64,000 bases of DNA from Rheinheimera tangshanensis (GTDB lineage Bacteria > Pseudomonadota > Gammaproteobacteria > Enterobacterales > Alteromonadaceae): NCBI RefSeq assembly GCF_014645135.1, contig NZ_BMLH01000001.1:558001-622000 (forward strand), given 5' to 3'. A program made the position numbers and the translations under genes. Below are positions 27,161 through 37,929 of this stretch, in pieces. The first letter of the stretch is position 1, and every line of letters starts with the position of its first letter. Under the pieces are notes generated by a model that searched no databases, was not told the origin of the DNA, and saw only the letters and a program-made list of their open reading frames with translations.

Positions 27161-27607
27161 ATGCCGTTACTCCGTAGTGCCACCCCTGCCGATATCCCTG
27201 CGATGCTGCAGATAGAACAAAGCGCCAATAGCCATCCCTGGTCGGAAGGCACCTTCAACACTTGCTTTAGTGAGCGCTATTTTAATGCGGTGCTGCTGAA
27301 TGATGATGACACCATCATAGGTTTTTACATAGGTGAAAAAGTCGCAGTAGAAGCCAGTTTATTTAATATAGGCGTATCGCCAAAGTTTCAGGGCCTGGGC
27401 TATGGTCAACAACTTTTGCAGCACTTTATTGCGCAGGCGCAGGATTTAGGAGCACTGGACTGCTGGCTGGAAGTGCGCCAATCCAATGCTAATGCCATTA
27501 AGCTGTATGAAAAATGTGGTTTTATTCAAACCGGTTTACGCCCCAGTTATTACCCAACTGCTACAGGCCGTGAAGACGCAATTTTAATGGCTTTGCCTCT
27601 GGGATAG
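27161..27607 (+). CDS. rimI: Ribosomal protein bS18 N-acetyltransferase
   Basis: A 148-residue GNAT acetyltransferase that acetylates the N-terminal Ala of ribosomal protein S18. The acetyl-CoA loop QGLGYGQQLL and the downstream WLEVRQSNANAIKLYEKCGFIQTGLRPSYY block are typical of RimI. It starts 3 bp after the holD-like gene. Confidence 0.92.
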   Translation: MPLLRSATPADIPAMLQIEQSANSHPWSEGTFNTCFSERYFNAVLLNDDDTIIGFYIGEKVAVEASLFNIGVSPKFQGLGYGQQLLQHFIAQAQDLGALDCWLEVRQSNANAIKLYEKCGFIQTGLRPSYYPTATGREDAILMALPLG

Positions 27608-27770
27608 CGAAAATCATTTTCCCAGACAGATAATTTCCTGAGCAAAACGGCTAAATTCTGTGCCTGTGCTTTGGTTGCTGTTATAATCGCGCGAAATTTC
27701 CATTTATAGCTAAGCCCACTCTGCTTTCTGGCTAAGTTGTGGCCTTTGTTTATTGATCAAGTTGGATGGC

Positions 27771-29357
27771 ATGACGACCGAACTGTTTTTAGAAGAAGTT
27801 AATAAACGTCGCACTTTTGCGATCATTTCTCACCCCGATGCCGGTAAAACCACCATCACTGAAAAAGTGTTGTTGTTTGGACAGTTGATCCAAAAAGCAG
27901 GGACGGTCAAAGGTAAAAAGTCTGGCCAATACGCCACCTCCGACTGGATGGAAATGGAGAAAGAGCGGGGCATCTCGGTCACCACTTCTGTGATGCAGTT
28001 CCCTTATGCCGATTGCTTAGTCAACCTGCTTGATACGCCTGGTCACGAAGACTTCTCTGAAGATACTTACCGAACTTTAACGGCGGTGGATTCATGTTTA
28101 ATGGTGATTGACGGCGCTAAAGGTGTTGAAGACCGGACCATTAAACTGATGGAGGTCACCCGTTTACGTGATACGCCAATCATCACTTTTATGAACAAAA
28201 TGGACCGCGATATTCGTGATCCTGTTGATTTATTAGATGAAGTAGAAAGCGTATTAAAAATCGCCTGTGCTCCTATCACCTGGCCTATTGCCTCGGGTAA
28301 AGAGTTCAAAGGTGTTTATCACATTTACCGCGACGAAATTATTTTATACAAATCAGGTATGGGCCATACCATCCAGGAGCTGGATGTGATTAAAGGCATC
28401 AACAATCCTGAACTGGATCAACGTATTGGTTATTACGCTGGCCAATTGCGCGAAGAGATGGAGTTGGTCAAAGGAGCCAGTCACGAATTTGATTTAGAGT
28501 TGTTCCGCAAGGGCGAACTCACGCCGGTATTTTTTGGTACCGCCTTAGGTAACTTTGGTGTCGATCATATGCTGGACGGTTTAACTGAATGGGCACCTGC
28601 ACCACAACACCGTGCGACTACCACTCGTGTTATTGAGCCGTCTGAACCTGCTTTTACCGGATTCGTGTTTAAAATTCAGGCCAATATGGACCCGAAACAT
28701 CGTGACCGTGTGGCCTTTTTACGTATCTGTTCAGGTAAATATGAAAAGGGCATGAAAATGCACCATGTGCGTATTGGCAAAGATATGCTGGTGCCACAGG
28801 CATTAACCTTTTTAGCGGGCGATCGTGAGCATGTTGAGGAAGCCTACCCTGGCGATATCATAGGTTTACATAATCACGGCACTATTCAGATTGGTGATAC
28901 TTTTACCTCTGGTGAGAAGTTTAACTTCACAGGTATTCCAAACTTTGCGCCTGAGTTATTCCGTCGTATTCGTTTGCGTGATCCTTTAAAACAAAAGCAG
29001 TTACTTAAAGGTTTAGTGCAGTTGTCGGAAGAAGGCGCGGTGCAGGTGTTCCGTCCGCTGGATAACAATGATTTGATCGTAGGTGCTGTCGGTGTGCTGC
29101 AGTTTGATGTGGTAGTGCATCGTTTAAAATCTGAGTACAACGTCGATGCGATTTACGAAAGTGTCAACGTGACGACTGCGCGTTGGGTATACAGTGATGA
29201 TCAGAAAGCCCTGAGCGAGTTTAAAAACAAAGCCAGTATGAACCTGGCTTTGGACGGTGGCGATAACCTGACTTATCTGGCTCCTACTATGGTGAACCTG
29301 AATTTGTCGATAGAACGTTATCCGAAGATCAAATTCCATAAAACCCGTGAACATTAA
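27771..29357 (+). CDS. prfC: Peptide chain release factor 3
   Basis: A translational GTPase that recycles RF1/RF2 after termination. G1 (SHPDAGKTT), G3 (DTPGHEDF) and G4 (NKMD) motifs are followed by the RF3-specific segments [22 protein letters not shown] and [17 protein letters not shown]. The C-terminus KFHKTREH is like that of E. coli. ATG 27771 is used (528 residues, similar to E. coli); an in-frame TTG lies at 27753. No cotranscribed neighbour is obvious, since gaps on both sides exceed 20 bp. Confidence 0.96.
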   Translation: MTTELFLEEVNKRRTFAIISHPDAGKTTITEKVLLFGQLIQKAGTVKGKKSGQYATSDWMEMEKERGISVTTSVMQFPYADCLVNLLDTPGHEDFSEDTYRTLTAVDSCLMVIDGAKGVEDRTIKLMEVTRLRDTPIITFMNKMDRDIRDPVDLLDEVESVLKIACAPITWPIASGKEFKGVYHIYRDEIILYKSGMGHTIQELDVIKGINNPELDQRIGYYAGQLREEMELVKGASHEFDLELFRKGELTPVFFGTALGNFGVDHMLDGLTEWAPAPQHRATTTRVIEPSEPAFTGFVFKIQANMDPKHRDRVAFLRICSGKYEKGMKMHHVRIGKDMLVPQALTFLAGDREHVEEAYPGDIIGLHNHGTIQIGDTFTSGEKFNFTGIPNFAPELFRRIRLRDPLKQKQLLKGLVQLSEEGAVQVFRPLDNNDLIVGAVGVLQFDVVVHRLKSEYNVDAIYESVNVTTARWVYSDDQKALSEFKNKASMNLALDGGDNLTYLAPTMVNLNLSIERYPKIKFHKTREH

Positions 29358-29378
29358 TTCAGGCGCTAAAGGTTTTTT

Positions 29379-31118
29379 ATGAATATCAAAGAATTACTAT
29401 CGAGCAAAACCCAGGCTGCTATGGTGGCATTGGGGTTGCCTGCTGACACCAACACAGCGGTGACCATCAGCACTAAAGTTGAATTTGGCGATTACCAAAT
29501 TAACGGCGCTATGGCTGCGGCCAAGTTACTCAAAACAAATCCGCGTGCTTTAGCGGAGCAGCTGGTGCAACAGCTGGATTTAGCTGAACTGGCTGAGAAA
29601 GTAGAAATTGCAGGCCCAGGTTTTATTAACGTCACGCTACGCAAAGACTGGATAGCGGCACAGTTAGCCGGTGCTTCACAAAACCCACGCTTAACCTTAA
29701 GTGCAAACCCGGCACCACAAACTATCGTAGTGGATTACTCAGCGCCTAACCTGGCCAAAGAGATGCACGTTGGACATTTGCGCTCCACCATTATTGGCGA
29801 TGCAGTAGTGCGTTGTCTGGAGTTCTGGGGCGACAAAGTCATACGTCAGAACCATATGGGCGATTGGGGTACGCAGTTTGGTATGCTGATTGCGCATCTG
29901 GAAGACAAGCTGGCGGCCGGTATCGATTTAGAGCAAGTGGCCTTAGCCGACCTTGAAGACTTTTACCGCGAAGCGAAAAAACGTTTTGACGATGAAGCAG
30001 GTTTTGCTGATAAGTCGCGTGACTATGTAGTGAAACTACAAAGTGGCGATGCGCATTGCCAGAAGTTGTGGCAGTTGTTTATCGATACTTCGATTAAGCA
30101 CAGCGATGAAGTCTACAAAACCTTAAAAGTCACGTTAGGCCACGAGCATATCAAGCCAGAAAGCGCGTATAACGCTATGCTGCAGCCTATAGTGGATAGC
30201 TTGAAGCAGCAGGGGTTAGCGGTTGAAAGTGAGGGCGCTTTAGTAGTGTTTTTACAGGAACTGGCTGATAAAGAGGGTAATCCCTCGCCTTTTATCGTGC
30301 AAAAAACTGGTGGGGGCTTCCTGTACGCCACTACAGATTTAGCGGCTTGCCAATACCGTAGCTTTGATTTAGCGGCCGATCGAATTGTGATTTTTACCGA
30401 TGCCCGTCAGGCGCTGCACTTTAAACAAGTGGAATTAGTGGCCCGAAAAGCTGGTTTGTTAAAAGACCATGTGGCTTATGATCACTGTCCTTTTGGTACC
30501 ATGATGGGTGAAGACGGTAAGCCGTTTAAAACCCGTACCGGTGGCACTGTCAAACTGGCTGAATTGTTAGAAGAAGCCGTAGTGCGTGCAAAGGCCGTGG
30601 TTGAGCAAAAGTCCTCTGATTTAAGCGCTGAAGAAATGGCGGAAGTGGCACGCAAAGTTGGTATAGGTGCAGTGAAGTTTGCTGACTTATCGAAAAACCG
30701 CACCAGTGATTACGTCTTTAGCTGGGATGCGATGTTAAGTTTTGAAGGTGCTACAGCTCCTTACCTGCAATATGCCTATACCAGGGTCAGCGGCATTTTG
30801 CGCAAAGCCGGTATCGACGAGAGCTTTGTAGCTCCGCTGCAACTGCTGGAAGAGCAGGAAAAGCAGTTAGCAGTCAAACTGTTACGCTTAGAAGAAACTT
30901 TACAGGCCGTGATGAAAGATGCTGTGCCTAACCTGTTGTGTAACTATTTATACGAGTTATCCAGCCAGTTTATGAGTTTCTACGAAGCTTGCCCTATTTT
31001 AAAAGAAGGCATTGAACCAGATATAAAAAACAGCCGTTTAATGCTGAGTATTCTGGTGGCCAGTACTTTAAAACAAGGCCTGGATTTGTTAGGCATTGAA
31101 GTGATGGAGCGGATGTAA
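29379..31118 (+). CDS. argS: Arginyl-tRNA synthetase
   Basis: A 579-residue class I synthetase. [16 protein letters not shown] carries the HIGH-type motif as [14 protein letters not shown] stands where other class I enzymes have KMSK, as in E. coli ArgS. The N-terminal additional domain and the C-terminal DALR anticodon-binding domain ([13 protein letters not shown] onward) are present. It charges, among others, the tRNA-Arg(ACG) genes of this window. Confidence 0.97.
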   Translation: MNIKELLSSKTQAAMVALGLPADTNTAVTISTKVEFGDYQINGAMAAAKLLKTNPRALAEQLVQQLDLAELAEKVEIAGPGFINVTLRKDWIAAQLAGASQNPRLTLSANPAPQTIVVDYSAPNLAKEMHVGHLRSTIIGDAVVRCLEFWGDKVIRQNHMGDWGTQFGMLIAHLEDKLAAGIDLEQVALADLEDFYREAKKRFDDEAGFADKSRDYVVKLQSGDAHCQKLWQLFIDTSIKHSDEVYKTLKVTLGHEHIKPESAYNAMLQPIVDSLKQQGLAVESEGALVVFLQELADKEGNPSPFIVQKTGGGFLYATTDLAACQYRSFDLAADRIVIFTDARQALHFKQVELVARKAGLLKDHVAYDHCPFGTMMGEDGKPFKTRTGGTVKLAELLEEAVVRAKAVVEQKSSDLSAEEMAEVARKVGIGAVKFADLSKNRTSDYVFSWDAMLSFEGATAPYLQYAYTRVSGILRKAGIDESFVAPLQLLEEQEKQLAVKLLRLEETLQAVMKDAVPNLLCNYLYELSSQFMSFYEACPILKEGIEPDIKNSRLMLSILVASTLKQGLDLLGIEVMERM

Positions 31119-31171
31119 TCCGCTTCAGGCCAGGAATCTCCTATAGATCTTCGCTGTTCAAGGACAAACTG

Positions 31172-31810
31172 ATGAAAATTGCTGATATTCGCCGCAGTTA
31201 TACTATGGATAAACTGGACCTGGATAAGCTCAATGCCGATCCATTTGTGCAGTTTGAAGCCTGGTTAAAAGACGCTGTAACTGCAGAATTACCAGACCCT
31301 ACTGCTATGTGTGTAGCGACAGTGGATGCGTCAGGTCAGCCATCACAACGTCTGGTTTTGCTTAAAGATGTCAGCAGTAAAGGTTTTGTGTTTTATACCA
31401 ACTTAGGTAGCCGTAAGGCCTCTGAACTGGAGCACAACCCTAAGGTGTGTCTGCATTTTCCATGGCATCCACTGGAGCGTCAGGTCATCGTTTATGGCAC
31501 GGCAGAGCGGGTTCCGACCAGTCAGGTGATGAGTTATTTCTTATCCCGACCAAAAGAGAGTCAGCTGGCGGCCTGGGCTTCAGAGCAAAGCCGTCCAGTT
31601 TCGACCCGTCAGGTGTTGATGCAAAAGTTTGCTGAAATTAAACATAAATTTGAACATGGTGAAGTGCCGGTACCATCATTCTGGGGCGGCTTTTTAGTCA
31701 AACCCCATCAGATTGAATTCTGGCAAGGCGGCGAGCACAGGCTGCATGACCGCTTTATGTACAAACAGCAAGCCGATCAAAGCTGGGCCATAGAGCGTTT
31801 ATGCCCCTAA
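31172..31810 (+). CDS. pdxH: Pyridoxamine 5'-phosphate oxidase
   Basis: A 212-residue FMN enzyme making pyridoxal 5'-phosphate from PNP or PMP. Conserved blocks include [41 protein letters not shown] and the C-terminal [30 protein letters not shown] precedes ATG. It overlaps the next gene by ten bases. Confidence 0.96.
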   Translation: MKIADIRRSYTMDKLDLDKLNADPFVQFEAWLKDAVTAELPDPTAMCVATVDASGQPSQRLVLLKDVSSKGFVFYTNLGSRKASELEHNPKVCLHFPWHPLERQVIVYGTAERVPTSQVMSYFLSRPKESQLAAWASEQSRPVSTRQVLMQKFAEIKHKFEHGEVPVPSFWGGFLVKPHQIEFWQGGEHRLHDRFMYKQQADQSWAIERLCP

Positions 31811-32607
31811 GTCTTCCTTCACAGGCCGCCGATAAGCGGCCTGTATTATTTGATAGCCACTGTCATCTGGATTTACCAGAGTTATTGCCTGATCTGGAGT
31901 TGCATCTGGCGAGCGCTAAAGCTGTGGGGGTGGATGACTTTTTAGTGCCTGCAGTGCAATCCTCCGCCTGGTTGCCTTTGCTGGCATTAAAGCAGCGTTA
32001 TGGTTTTTACATTGCCTTGGGTGTGCATCCCTGGTGGGCAAGCGAATCTGAACGTGAGGCTTTATCGCAGCTTGAAGCTTTAGCCGCTTTACCCGAAGTC
32101 AGTGCTATAGGTGAAATAGGGCTGGATTTCGCTTTGGATGAACATAGTTTCGCTTTGCAACGGCAGTGTTTTGAGGCTCAATTACAGCTGGCAGGCAAAC
32201 TAAAAAAGCCAGTGATTTTGCACCATCGCAAATCACATAATGAGTTAGTGCAGGTCATTAAACATCAGCAGTTTAGCCAGGGCGGTATTTTGCATGCGTT
32301 TTCCGGTAGTTTCCAACAAGGCAAAGCCTTTATTGATATGGGCTTTAAGCTGGGGATTGGCGGAACTATTACTTATGAGCGTGCTGAGAAAACCCGCAAG
32401 GCAGTGAAACAATTTCCGTTGGAGGCTTTAGTGCTGGAAACTGATTCTCCTTCTATGCCGCTAAATGGTTTTCAGGGCCAGATCAATACACCAGCTCAGT
32501 TACCTTTGGTACTAACAGAGTTGGCGGAGTTAAGAGGCGAAGATCCGCTGCAGATAGCAAAAGCGCTTTGGAACACAACAGCACAGCTGTTAAATAAAAT
32601 AGCCTAA
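31801..32607 (+). CDS. yjjV: TatD-family metal-dependent hydrolase (YjjV-like)
   Basis: A 268-residue TatD-type hydrolase, probably a nuclease. Metal ligands are [27 protein letters not shown] and [16 protein letters not shown]. The last block and the [13 protein letters not shown] segment match E. coli YjjV rather than TatD or YcfH. It overlaps pdxH by ten bases, suggesting coupling. It converges with ytjB, overlapping its end by four bases. Confidence 0.9.
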   Translation: MPLSLPSQAADKRPVLFDSHCHLDLPELLPDLELHLASAKAVGVDDFLVPAVQSSAWLPLLALKQRYGFYIALGVHPWWASESEREALSQLEALAALPEVSAIGEIGLDFALDEHSFALQRQCFEAQLQLAGKLKKPVILHHRKSHNELVQVIKHQQFSQGGILHAFSGSFQQGKAFIDMGFKLGIGGTITYERAEKTRKAVKQFPLEALVLETDSPSMPLNGFQGQINTPAQLPLVLTELAELRGEDPLQIAKALWNTTAQLLNKIA

Positions 32608-33218
32608 AGCAAATTGGCAGCGTCCGCTTGTTTGCCTTTGCGCCATTTTTGCCATTGATGCACAATTTTGCTCCAGGTGCCGCGTAGCATAAAAGCGACC
32701 ACGCCAGCGAGTAACAACATCCAGAATACCTGCTGCATCAACTGCTGCCAGGCCTGAGTCACTGGCAACAAGCTGGCATCGAGCTTCATACTGATTTTGA
32801 TATAACCAATCACTCTGTTGTCCTGAGTAATCTCCTGCACCATGGCAAGCAAAGCTTGTTCGTGTTGAGGGGCGTATAACAACTGAGCTGCGGCTGTGCC
32901 GTCTGAGGCAGATAACTTCACGCCGTTGGCATCGTAGACTACGACATCCTGCAAATAAGGGGTGGCGGCAATATGGGTGGTGAGCTGATTTAAGCTTTCC
33001 AACTGGTCGTTATCTATCAGATAAGCGGCAGTATGAGATAAAGCCACAAGAGTAGACCGCATCAGTTCAGCGCTTTGTTGCTGGAACAACAGTTCGCCCT
33101 GTTGGTTACTGTTCCACCACCATTGTGAGAGCACCCAAATCCCGAGCAAAGCCAGCAACAGCTGAGCCAGTCTGAAGTATTTTGAGTTTTTATTGTGCTG
33201 ATAACCGCTTAATTGCAT
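32604..33218 (-). CDS. ytjB: YtjB/Smp-like membrane protein
   Basis: A 204-residue inner-membrane protein with helices at about residues 15-32 and 165-182 enclosing a periplasmic sensor-like domain (YLQDVVVYDANGVKLSAS). It is divergent from serB exactly as ytjB (smp) is in E. coli. No biochemical role can be read from the sequence. Confidence 0.82.
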   Translation of the reverse strand: MQLSGYQHNKNSKYFRLAQLLLALLGIWVLSQWWWNSNQQGELLFQQQSAELMRSTLVALSHTAAYLIDNDQLESLNQLTTHIAATPYLQDVVVYDANGVKLSASDGTAAAQLLYAPQHEQALLAMVQEITQDNRVIGYIKISMKLDASLLPVTQAWQQLMQQVFWMLLLAGVVAFMLRGTWSKIVHQWQKWRKGKQADAANLL

Positions 33219-33301
33219 TAATTTGCCTGATTTTTACACTGACAATGGCTTAAAAATGTCGGTAGAATGCCACGGCAACAGAATGAAGTACAGGTGGCCT
33301 T

Positions 33302-34351
33302 TTGAGCTTTTATTATAAGATTGACCCAAACTCTTTTGCCGACAACAGTTTAGTTCAGTGGCTGACTGCACAAGACACAGTGCTTTTGCACGCTTCCGGC
33401 TATTATCAAAGCGAACGTGAAGCTGCTGACTTTGTTTCAGCGCCAGAATTCTGGGCTGGATTAGTTACAAGGCAAAGCGCCGCCAGCCTGCGGATTTTTT
33501 CAGGGAGTTTTACGCTATCGCAGCTATTTGCTGTGCTTAAGTTATTGCCCGCTGATGCGGCTTATCCCTTGAGTCTGTATCGACCTCATGCCGATTTAGC
33601 TTTGGCCGTGCGTATCGACTTACCGCAAGCCCTAAGTGCAGAGCAAATTCTGGCTTTACGCCAGTTGAGTGAGCCCTGGACTGCTGAATTGGTCTATCTG
33701 CCAGCTCCGGTGTTGTTACAGCAACCTGGTGTACTGGTGATGGATATGGATTCGACTGCCATTCAGATTGAGTGCATTGATGAAATTGCCAAACTAGCCG
33801 GTGTTGGTGAGCAAGTGGCAGCTGTCACAGCCCGGGCTATGAACGGTGAGCTGGATTTTGCCCAAAGCCTGCGACAACGTGTCGCCACGCTCAAAGATGC
33901 ACCAGAGACAATTCTGAAACAAGTGTTAGACGCTGTGCCACTGATGCCAGGTTTAGAATCTTTAGTCGCATTTTTACAGCAACATCAATGGCAAGTGGTG
34001 ATCGCATCCGGTGGTTTTACTTATTTTACCGAAGCTCTAAAACAGCGTTTACAACTGACAGCTACTTTTGCTAATCAACTGGAAATTATCAATGGCAAGC
34101 TGACAGGGCAGGTATTGGGGGCTGTGGTGGATGCTCAGACCAAAGCGGACGTGGTGCAACGAATCGCCAGCCAATACCATATTCCGTCCAGTCAGACTGT
34201 AGCTATCGGTGATGGCGCTAACGACTTACCTATGCTGGCTGTCGCAGCCCTTGGGGTGGCTTTTCATGCCAAACCTAAAGTACAGGCGCAGGCCAAAGCG
34301 GCGATACGACAAGGTTCGCTGCTGCAATTACTTTATTTATTGGATTGCTGA
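33302..34351 (+). CDS. serB: Phosphoserine phosphatase
   Basis: A 349-residue HAD phosphatase for the last step of serine synthesis. The N-terminal half is an ACT-like domain. The catalytic half shows DMDSTAIQIECIDEIA (nucleophile and acid Asp), ASGGFTYF and IGDGANDLPML. TTG 33302 is the start, supported by AGGTGG at good spacing. It overlaps the downstream hydrolase gene at TGATG. Confidence 0.95.
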   Translation: MSFYYKIDPNSFADNSLVQWLTAQDTVLLHASGYYQSEREAADFVSAPEFWAGLVTRQSAASLRIFSGSFTLSQLFAVLKLLPADAAYPLSLYRPHADLALAVRIDLPQALSAEQILALRQLSEPWTAELVYLPAPVLLQQPGVLVMDMDSTAIQIECIDEIAKLAGVGEQVAAVTARAMNGELDFAQSLRQRVATLKDAPETILKQVLDAVPLMPGLESLVAFLQQHQWQVVIASGGFTYFTEALKQRLQLTATFANQLEIINGKLTGQVLGAVVDAQTKADVVQRIASQYHIPSSQTVAIGDGANDLPMLAVAALGVAFHAKPKVQAQAKAAIRQGSLLQLLYLLDC

Positions 34352-35259
34352 TGCAACATCACCAACAATCTGAATGGCTGACAGTTGCTGATTATCAGCT
34401 GCATTTGCGCCAGCTCACGCCAGTCCAGCCAGATTCCGCTTATCCGGTGCTGATGCTGCATGGCGCCATTGAAAACAGCCGGATTTTTTATAATGAAAAG
34501 GGTCGCGGTTTAGGCTGTTTTTTAGCAGACCACGGTTTTTATGTGACTTGCGCAGACTTTGCCGGTCGGGGCTTGTCTCAGCCTAAAGCCAGCAGGGATT
34601 TTAATCACAGTCAGCAGCAACTGATTTGTCAGGATATTCCGTCTCTTATTCAGCATCTACAGCAGCAGTATCAGCTGCCTGTAGTCGTGATTGCGCATTC
34701 CTGGGCTGGTGTGGTGCTGGCCGCAAGTTTAGCTCGTTTTCCACACCTGCTACCTAAGGTAAAAGCCATCATCACTTTTGGCAGTAAAAGGGTGATTCGT
34801 GTCGGTGGCTTTAAAAAACGTCTGCATATTGATTTGGTCTGGAACAGACTATCACCGCTGCTTTGCCGGTTATATGGTTATTTGCCCGCTAAACAATGGC
34901 GTTTTGGTGCTGATAACGAACCAGCTCAGTATTTATTGGATACTATTGGTTGGATCCGTGGTCATGCTTTTACCGATCCGACGGATGGTTTTGATTATGC
35001 CGCTGCTTGTGCCAAGCTCAGCTGGCCAGTCAGTTGGCATTTCGCTGCCATCAATGATCAGTTGTTAGGTCATCCGCTGGATGTACAGGCTTTTCTGACA
35101 GAAACAGGCTTAAACAAGGGACGTTATACCTTGCTGGGGAAAGCTCAGGGCCACCATCAGGATTATGATCATATTTCTATGCTGACTCATCCTTGCGCCT
35201 GTAAGGATCACTTTAACGAAGTGATGTTGTGGTTAAAGCAGATTGAGCCTCAGTACTGA
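34351..35259 (+). CDS. Alpha/beta-hydrolase
   Basis: About 302 residues with an alpha/beta-hydrolase fold: oxyanion strand VLMLHGAIENSRIFY, nucleophile elbow VVVIAHSWAGVV, and a C-terminal His in QGHHQDYDHISML. A candidate acid lies in AINDQLLGHP. The elbow reads A-H-S-W-A instead of G-x-S-x-G. The ATG overlaps the serB stop (TGATG), indicating coupling. The substrate is unknown; lipase, esterase or lactonase are all possible. Confidence 0.8.
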   Translation: MQHHQQSEWLTVADYQLHLRQLTPVQPDSAYPVLMLHGAIENSRIFYNEKGRGLGCFLADHGFYVTCADFAGRGLSQPKASRDFNHSQQQLICQDIPSLIQHLQQQYQLPVVVIAHSWAGVVLAASLARFPHLLPKVKAIITFGSKRVIRVGGFKKRLHIDLVWNRLSPLLCRLYGYLPAKQWRFGADNEPAQYLLDTIGWIRGHAFTDPTDGFDYAAACAKLSWPVSWHFAAINDQLLGHPLDVQAFLTETGLNKGRYTLLGKAQGHHQDYDHISMLTHPCACKDHFNEVMLWLKQIEPQY

Positions 35260-35267
35260 GGCTAGGC

Positions 35268-37817
35268 TTATTCAGGCAGTTGAATACTCGCCAATAACGT
35301 CAGTCGTTTTTGCTGTTGCTGCGCTATTTGTGTATTGCTCAGGTTAGAACGCAATAGAACTTCATCTGTAATATCAACGACTTCACCTACACCTACGACG
35401 CTCCACAGCTCCTCTTCCAGTACTTTTGCTTTGTGAATAGCATAAGTGCTGACATAACCAAGTTCTTTAGCTATATGCTCGGTGTCAGGGCGACCTGTGC
35501 GGGATAAAAAGATTTTAAAAGCAAACAACACATCAGTATTGACCACATCATCGATAAACGCTTTTTTTGCACTATGCAACTGAAAGTCAAAATCAAACTT
35601 AGTTTCAAAGCTTTGTTCTATGCTGTCTTGCCCTGGAATAAAACGTAAAAATACCTCATAACTGAATGGTACTTCCTGACGCTTCATTTTTTTCAGCTGA
35701 TTGGCAAAATGCAAATTGGTGGCGTTGTTTTTCAACAGCGGCAGCATAGTTATTGAGTTGGCATTATCACTAAACTGCGCCAGCAGCTTGTGTAGTGAAT
35801 TGGGTTTAGCGCCAACAGCGACCACATCCAGGTTATAGCGCACGCCTTGTCGATGTACATAAAACGCGAAGTTATCCAAAGCCTTGACGTACATATTTCG
35901 CAGTGCAGGACCAAGGCCTGGAAACTTAGGCGTTTCCTCTGCCATGGTCAGTTTGCTTCTGTTGTTATTAATCAGTTGTTGGAAAAATATTTTACCTGGA
36001 TGATCATTGGTTGGGTCTATTACCCGCATATTCATAATCAGTTTATTTTTACTGACGGCCATCACTTCATAAGCTAAGCCAGAAAGCTGATGCTTAGTGG
36101 TGATTTTTTGTAGTTCCGGCAAACTGATTTTTACCTGATCACCTTTTGAAAAACTGACAAGTTCCGCACATTCAATCTGCAGGCCTTTACTGGAAAAGTC
36201 GCGGCTAAATGCCTGAATATCAGGTCCTTTCGCCTGTGCCAGCATCACTGTAGTTTTATATAAAAATCGGCTCTCAGAACGTAAGTTGACATACTGCACT
36301 GAAGCACTTTCAATCGGAGGAATATGTTCCAGTTTGCCATGGCCAAATACTTTGAGCTTATTCAGCAGAGCGGCGTCATAGGTCATGGCTTTATACAGGC
36401 TAGAGCTGTGCGCAGTACTGATATCGGTCAGCTCCACTATATAACGCAAGTTACGAATAAAGTTTGCGATTAAAGGTGTAGGGGGCTGGTTTAGCTTTTG
36501 TATTTCCTGATCAGCACTGTTTGGTAAGGACAATGGAATATGTGCATGAGCAGGCAAAGTACGTAATACCGACATTCTGAACGCACGAAAGCTGGGTTTA
36601 GCCGCACCAAAGCCAAAAAATACAGGTTTTAGTTTAGAGTGTTGCTGCAATTCTTCACTGGTTGCTGAATAAAAGAATAATCTGCCTTTGGCTGCATGAG
36701 TAAAGGTATAAAGCACAGTGCTGTGCTCGTTGGCATCTTTGGCCAGACATTGTTTTAAGCGACGGACATGCAGTAACTGAGGCAAGACATGTTGCTGGCG
36801 CTCATCCTGAAAATAATGCATCAGATGTCTGTTATTTTCCGTGGTCAATACACAGCTCGGTGTCGCTTTGCCATCCTGAACAGAGAGAAATACGGGTAAA
36901 GAACTGATACGTGGCAGGTAAAACTGTTCGTAACCTTTGATAAATACCGCTTCATAGGTGTTATCCAGATTGACCTTATAGCGTCTTTTATTGCCATGAA
37001 TAAAATGCTGCAGAAACTCTGAAAAGCCTTTTTCGTCCGCCAGAGGTAAACGCTTTAATCTGACATAATAACTTTTGTCAGCAGCTTCAACGTCGATCAC
37101 CTGATAAGGGATGCCATTGTTGATACCTAAGGCAAACTCTTGTTCTAAACCACGGAAAAATATGGCAACTTTTTGCCCGGCACTCATCTCTATTGCAAGA
37201 GGTATTTTTATCTTGCAGCCAGAAACGGACAAATCACTGGTGGTTGCCGGAAAACGTTCGTCCTCTTGCAACAGAACTTCAATATCAATGGAGAAATTCA
37301 TCCGCTCTTCGCGGCGAACACTATAACCGGCAAAGCGGATCAGGTGAGCTGCTTTATAATCGTTTATTGTTGCATCAATATCTGAGGGTTGCGAGGTCAG
37401 ATTGCTTGTGCTGGTGGTCTCTTTGGATAACACATCCTGCAGTCTTTTATTGGTTTCCTGCTGATGTCTTACTCTGAAGTTGTTATCGGTGTTGGTGACA
37501 TCTTCAAAAATCCCAATAGTGTATTGGCCATATTGTCTCAGTCCTTTTTCAAAGGTCTGTATTGCCACTTCATCCAGATAATGAGTCTGGCCTTTATACT
37601 CAAAAGGACGAACTTCGCCGTCGACCCTGCCACGTAAATCTATATAATAGCTGCAGGGTTGGGCCAGACGTTTTAATTCCATTTTGATCAGGAATTGTTG
37701 TGATTTGGCTAAGTCTGCGGTCAATAACTTAAATTCCTCATCAAACATCTTTGTGTTAATAAGGGGTTTCAGGCGTTCCAGCACGCTGCTATGAGCTTGT
37801 AAGTCGTTTGTTGTCAT
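35268..37817 (-). CDS. Large protein with two PilZ domains
   Basis: An 849-residue cytoplasmic protein with no membrane helix. Two PilZ-type c-di-GMP binding signatures are visible. The first has RREER (168-172) and DLSVSG (195-200). The second, near residues 508-545, has RSESR and DFSSKG. The rest is unassigned. It probably acts as a c-di-GMP receptor, with the effector or partner unknown. It is convergent with the hydrolase gene and divergent from radA. Confidence 0.82.
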   Translation of the reverse strand: MTTNDLQAHSSVLERLKPLINTKMFDEEFKLLTADLAKSQQFLIKMELKRLAQPCSYYIDLRGRVDGEVRPFEYKGQTHYLDEVAIQTFEKGLRQYGQYTIGIFEDVTNTDNNFRVRHQQETNKRLQDVLSKETTSTSNLTSQPSDIDATINDYKAAHLIRFAGYSVRREERMNFSIDIEVLLQEDERFPATTSDLSVSGCKIKIPLAIEMSAGQKVAIFFRGLEQEFALGINNGIPYQVIDVEAADKSYYVRLKRLPLADEKGFSEFLQHFIHGNKRRYKVNLDNTYEAVFIKGYEQFYLPRISSLPVFLSVQDGKATPSCVLTTENNRHLMHYFQDERQQHVLPQLLHVRRLKQCLAKDANEHSTVLYTFTHAAKGRLFFYSATSEELQQHSKLKPVFFGFGAAKPSFRAFRMSVLRTLPAHAHIPLSLPNSADQEIQKLNQPPTPLIANFIRNLRYIVELTDISTAHSSSLYKAMTYDAALLNKLKVFGHGKLEHIPPIESASVQYVNLRSESRFLYKTTVMLAQAKGPDIQAFSRDFSSKGLQIECAELVSFSKGDQVKISLPELQKITTKHQLSGLAYEVMAVSKNKLIMNMRVIDPTNDHPGKIFFQQLINNNRSKLTMAEETPKFPGLGPALRNMYVKALDNFAFYVHRQGVRYNLDVVAVGAKPNSLHKLLAQFSDNANSITMLPLLKNNATNLHFANQLKKMKRQEVPFSYEVFLRFIPGQDSIEQSFETKFDFDFQLHSAKKAFIDDVVNTDVLFAFKIFLSRTGRPDTEHIAKELGYVSTYAIHKAKVLEEELWSVVGVGEVVDITDEVLLRSNLSNTQIAQQQQKRLTLLASIQLPE

Positions 37818-37929
37818 GCTCGCTTAAACACTTACAGGGCATCATGCCCCGCATCAATAATTGGGTTAGAGTAAAACCAGTACGATGTAAAAGCAATAAT
37901 CGTGCCTTTTAATAAAAAGAGATTAAAAA

